A stretch of DNA of 64,000 nt. Source: Ilumatobacteraceae bacterium. Lineage in GTDB: Bacteria > Actinomycetota > Acidimicrobiia > Acidimicrobiales > Ilumatobacteraceae. Both the position numbers and the translations under genes were made by a program. Shown in pieces: positions 61,555 through 64,000 of the stretch. Position 1 is the stretch's first letter, and each line of letters begins with the position of its first letter. Under the pieces are notes generated by a model. It saw only the letters and a program-made list of their open reading frames with translations. It searched no databases and had not been told where the DNA came from. The DNA is taken from contig JAFMNE010000001.1 in NCBI GenBank assembly GCA_017859395.1, forward strand, positions 1 to 64,000, written 5' to 3'.

Positions 61555-61583
61555 TTGTGATTGTGGTGTGACTCTGGCATGCT
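61555..61583 (+). promoter_or_regulatory. Promoter of the ilvB leader (TTGTGA - 17 nt - CATGCT)
   Basis: TTGTGA and CATGCT are separated by exactly 17 nt, and the -10 ends 7 nt before the leader GTG, so transcription should begin at or next to that GTG. Confidence 0.5.
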
Positions 61584-61590
61584 GTCGGGC

Positions 61591-61635
61591 GTGTACGCCG
61601 CCGTCACCCGCCTCGTAGTAGTAGTAGTCCGGTAG
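61591..61635 (+). CDS. ilvB leader peptide (regulatory, valine-rich)
   Basis: GTG opens a 14-residue peptide VYAAVTRLVVVVVR with one Leu codon followed by four GTA and one GTC Val codons, then Arg and TAG. GTA is a rare choice in this GC-rich genome, which would make the run sensitive to charged tRNA-Val. The longer in-frame ATG four codons upstream is possible, but it would start inside the predicted -10 box. A hairpin terminator and ilvB follow. Ribosome stalling on the Val codons when valine or leucine is short would permit transcription of ilvB, as in known leader-peptide attenuators. Confidence 0.75.
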   Translation: MYAAVTRLVVVVVR

Positions 61636-61669
61636 CGCACCGGCTCGTCAACGACCGCGTGCGCCTACC
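61631..61669 (+). promoter_or_regulatory. ilvB leader alternative RNA structure
   Basis: GGTAGCGCAC, overlapping the leader stop, pairs with GTGCG-CTACC (one bulged C) just before the terminator. Within its loop, AACGACC (61650-61656) is complementary to GGTCGTT (61686-61692) in the 3' arm of the terminator, a candidate antiterminator. The pairing choice between them is inferred by eye; energies were not calculated. Confidence 0.4.
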
Positions 61670-61700
61670 GACCTCCCAGCCGGGAGGTCGTTTGCTTTTT
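61669..61700 (+). terminator. Attenuator terminator before ilvB
   Basis: CGACCTCCC and GGGAGGTCG form a perfect 9-bp stem with a 4-nt AGCC loop, followed by TTTGCTTTTT. It is 33 nt past the leader stop and 58 nt before the ilvB start, with no gene ending here, so it can only serve as an attenuator. Confidence 0.85.
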
Positions 61701-61758
61701 CACCCCGTCACCCCGCCACGCCCACCCCCGAACACAACCCGCTGCCACAGGAGCAATC

Positions 61759-63537
61759 GTGAACACCGAGAATCAGATTTCAGAGGGACAGATCATGACC
61801 GGCGCTCAGGCGCTGATCCATGCTCTCGAGCTTGAAGACGTCGACACTGTGTTCGGCCTGCCGGGTGGATGCATCCTTCCGGCCTACGATCCGCTGCTCG
61901 AGTCGTCCATCCGCCATGTCCTCGTGCGCCATGAACAAGGTGCGGGCCATATGGCCGAGGGGTACGCCCATGTCAGCGGTCGACCGGGGGTCGCAATGGT
62001 CACGTCCGGCCCGGCGGCCACCAACTTGGTGACACCGCTGATGGACGCGTACATGGATTCGATTCCGATGGTGGCGATCACCGGGCAGGTCGGCACGGGT
62101 GCGATCGGTTCGGACGCGTTCCAAGAGTGCGACACGGTCGGCATCACGCGTAGTTGCACCAAGCACAACGAATTGGTGATGAGCGCCGATGACATCCCGC
62201 TCGCCATCCGCCAGGCCTTCCACATCGCCACCACCGGCCGCCCCGGTCCGGTTCTGGTCGACCTGCCAAAGGATGTGCTGCAGAACCAGATGTCATGGCA
62301 TTGGCCCACCGATGAGGAGGTGGCAGCATCGCTGCCCGGGTACCGCCCGACGTCAAAGGGTCATCCGCGGATGGTCGCTGAAGCGGCCCGCATGATCCTC
62401 GAAGCAGAACGCCCTGTTCTCTACGTCGGCGGCGGCATGTTGAAGGCTCGTGCCGCAGAAGTGCTGATGGAACTCGCCGAGCTGACCCAGATTCCGGTCG
62501 TGACCACCTTGATGGCGCGTGGCGTGTTCCCCGACAACCATCCGCTGTGTCTGGGGATGCCTGGCATGCACGGCACCATCGCCGCCACCACGGCGATGCA
62601 GCGCGCCGATCTGCTGATTGCACTGGGTGCGCGTTTTGACGACCGCATCACCGGGCGTCTCGATGGTTTCGCCCCCGATGCGCGCGTCATCCACGTCGAT
62701 GTCGATCCGGCTGAACAGGGCAAGGTGCGTCGTCCCGATGTGCCCATTGTCGGTGACTGCCGATTGGTCACCACCGACATCGTTGCGTCGCTGCGGTCGT
62801 TGCTCGATGGCGGTACCACTCAGGCCGATGTCGGGCCGTGGCGCAGCCAGATCTCCGGGTGGCAAGAGGTGTTCCCGCTGACCTATGACGCCGCGGAGCC
62901 TGGTGGCGCGTTGAAGCCGCAGTACTGCTTGGAGCGTCTGCGCGATTCGGCCGCACCGGGCACCATCGTTGCCTCTGGCGTGGGACAGCATCAGATGTGG
63001 GCATCGCTGCACTGGCATTTCAACGAGCCCTACACCTGGGTGAACTCGGGTGGTCTCGGCACGATGGGCTTCGCCATTCCCGCTGCGATCGGCGCCAAGA
63101 TGGCCCGCCCTGACGCCATGGTGTGGGCGGTGGACGGCGATGGCTGTTTCCAGATGACCGCCCAAGAGCTCGTCACCGCTGCTGTGGAGCGCATCCCGGT
63201 GAAGATTGCGCTGCTGAACAACTCCTATCTCGGCATGGTGCGCCAGTGGCAGGAGATGTTTTACGACGAGCGGTACAGCGAGGTGTATTTGTCTGTCGAC
63301 ACGCCGGACTATGTGAAGTGGGCCGAGTCGATGGGGTGTGTCGGCATCCGGGTCGAGTCACCCGAAGAGGTGCAGCCCGCGATCGACAAGGCGAACTCGA
63401 TCAATGATCGCCCGGTGGTCGTCGAGTTCCGCACCGATGCGTCCGAGAAAGTGTTCCCCATGGTTCCGGCGGGCTGCACGAACGATGACGTGATCGTCCA
63501 TCCCTCCCAGCAGGACCAGCGAGCCCAACTGGGCTGA
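61759..63537 (+). CDS. ilvB: Acetolactate synthase large subunit
   Basis: A 592-residue TPP- and FAD-dependent enzyme that makes acetolactate or acetohydroxybutyrate, the first common step of branched-chain synthesis. The catalytic Glu59 is in [18 protein letters not shown]-Mg motif [15 protein letters not shown] through [13 protein letters not shown]. The GTG start has AGGAG about 6 nt upstream; an ATG 12 codons later with a GAGGG site is an alternative. ilvN follows after 25 nt. Control by the upstream valine attenuator is likely. Confidence 0.96.
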   Translation: MNTENQISEGQIMTGAQALIHALELEDVDTVFGLPGGCILPAYDPLLESSIRHVLVRHEQGAGHMAEGYAHVSGRPGVAMVTSGPAATNLVTPLMDAYMDSIPMVAITGQVGTGAIGSDAFQECDTVGITRSCTKHNELVMSADDIPLAIRQAFHIATTGRPGPVLVDLPKDVLQNQMSWHWPTDEEVAASLPGYRPTSKGHPRMVAEAARMILEAERPVLYVGGGMLKARAAEVLMELAELTQIPVVTTLMARGVFPDNHPLCLGMPGMHGTIAATTAMQRADLLIALGARFDDRITGRLDGFAPDARVIHVDVDPAEQGKVRRPDVPIVGDCRLVTTDIVASLRSLLDGGTTQADVGPWRSQISGWQEVFPLTYDAAEPGGALKPQYCLERLRDSAAPGTIVASGVGQHQMWASLHWHFNEPYTWVNSGGLGTMGFAIPAAIGAKMARPDAMVWAVDGDGCFQMTAQELVTAAVERIPVKIALLNNSYLGMVRQWQEMFYDERYSEVYLSVDTPDYVKWAESMGCVGIRVESPEEVQPAIDKANSINDRPVVVEFRTDASEKVFPMVPAGCTNDDVIVHPSQQDQRAQLG

Positions 63538-63562
63538 TCCGCGACCGGTACGAAAGGCAGCC

Positions 63563-64000
63563 ATGACCGCCATCAATCCACACGGTTCCTCGCTGAACCA
63601 TGCGATCCTCTCCGTGCTTGTGCAGAACCGGCCGGGCGTGCTTGCCCGGGTGTCGAGCCTGTTCGCTCGTCGCGGTTACAACATCTTCTCGTTGGCGGTT
63701 GCACCCGCCGAGGACGATGCTCAGAGCCGCATCACCATCGTCGTCGATCTTGAATCGGCCCCACTGGAGCAGATGGTGAAGCAACTGTTCAAGTTGGTGG
63801 ATGTGGTGAAGATCTCTGAATTGGATCCCCGTCGTTCGATCGAGCGCGAACTGCTGCTGGCCACGGTCCGTGCCGGGTCGAGTGAGCGGTCGCAGATCGT
63901 CGAACTGGTCAATATCTTCGAAGCCAAGATTTTGGCTGTTGGAGGTGACGCTCTGACGGTGAGCCTGGAGGGGCACCCCGACAAACTGGATGACTTCGAG
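63563..64000 (+). CDS. ilvN: Acetolactate synthase small (regulatory) subunit, partial
   Basis: The first 146 residues are visible before the window ends. The N-terminal ACT domain reads ILSVLVQNRPGVLARVSSLFARRGYNIFSLAV (in parts), the valine-binding feedback domain, then SRITIVVD and a second alpha/beta region with VELVNIFEAKILAVGGD. It activates IlvB and confers feedback inhibition by valine. AAAGGCAG lies before the ATG. It is the next gene of the ilvBN operon, and ilvC probably follows beyond the edge. Confidence 0.94.
   Translation, partial: MTAINPHGSSLNHAILSVLVQNRPGVLARVSSLFARRGYNIFSLAVAPAEDDAQSRITIVVDLESAPLEQMVKQLFKLVDVVKISELDPRRSIERELLLATVRAGSSERSQIVELVNIFEAKILAVGGDALTVSLEGHPDKLDDFE

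Noticed and set aside
61579-61590. ATG four codons upstream as the start of the ilvB leader peptide
   Set aside because: It falls inside the predicted -10 box CATGCT, so it would not be transcribed if that promoter is used, and it has no ribosome site.

Overview
The window comes from a GC-rich actinomycete chromosome, most likely of the Acidimicrobiia / Ilumatobacter type. Four things suggest this: the actinobacterial gene order dprA-xerC-whiG-LytM-rpsB-tsf-pyrH-frr-cdsA-dxr-rip-ispG, the presence of DUF3039, DUF3054 and DUF4031 proteins, frequent GTG starts, and many promoters of the form TAnnnT placed 6-8 nt before a start codon, which implies leaderless mRNAs. No mobile element, prophage or CRISPR array was seen. 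The taxonomic placement is inferred from gene content; no search was run.

Layout. 0-10 kb: a glycosyltransferase end, DUF3039 protein, a tiny membrane ORF, NAD malic enzyme, DUF4031 protein, a heterodimeric ABC exporter, a membrane-anchored YceI protein, leucyl aminopeptidase and a sulfatase. 10-25 kb: sirtuin, a rhodanese-ThiF sulfur-transfer enzyme, EamA transporter, class II aldolase, RidA, methylmalonyl-CoA mutase large chain, CysM-like cysteine synthase with a putative operator, Na/phosphate symporter plus PhoU-like partner, murI-rph-rdgB, a D-threonine aldolase-type enzyme and a thiolase. 24-31 kb: a lipoprotein joining c-type heme to a copper monooxygenase domain, tRNA-Leu(UAG), a peptidoglycan-binding lipoprotein, two adjacent fold-type II PLP enzymes, clpP and a small lipoprotein. 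31-45 kb: comM-dprA-xerC-whiG-degenerate LytM, then the rpsB to ispG housekeeping block for translation, phospholipid and isoprenoid synthesis. 45-61 kb: two CitE/malyl-CoA lyase-like enzymes with a thioesterase, YbaK, an M48 protease, an esterase, lgt, gatCAB, an acyl-CoA dehydrogenase, ilvD, a secreted beta-propeller protein, DUF3054, flavin reductase, 5-formyl-THF cyclo-ligase and a long-type inositol-phosphate synthase. 61.5-64 kb: ilvB and the start of ilvN behind a transcription attenuator.

How the genes fit together. ilvD, ilvB and ilvN supply branched-chain amino acids. The rhodanese-ThiF and CysM-like proteins suggest a sulfur-carrier route to cysteine. The thiolase, mutase, two acyl-CoA lyases, thioesterase and acyl-CoA dehydrogenase point to acyl-CoA and dicarboxylic-acid metabolism. 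Lgt would process the several lipoproteins encoded here. No gap longer than about 300 bases is unexplained: the longest, between the DUF3039 gene and malic enzyme, holds the small ORF and promoters.

The most interesting signals are: (1) the ilvB attenuator, whose leader peptide has five consecutive valine codons and appears to be leaderless; (2) a window-wide leaderless promoter architecture that also decides many start codons; (3) the heme c plus PHM-type copper monooxygenase lipoprotein; (4) a LytM-like protein that has lost three of its four zinc ligands; and (5) an inverted repeat plus a coupled micro-ORF in front of cysM.
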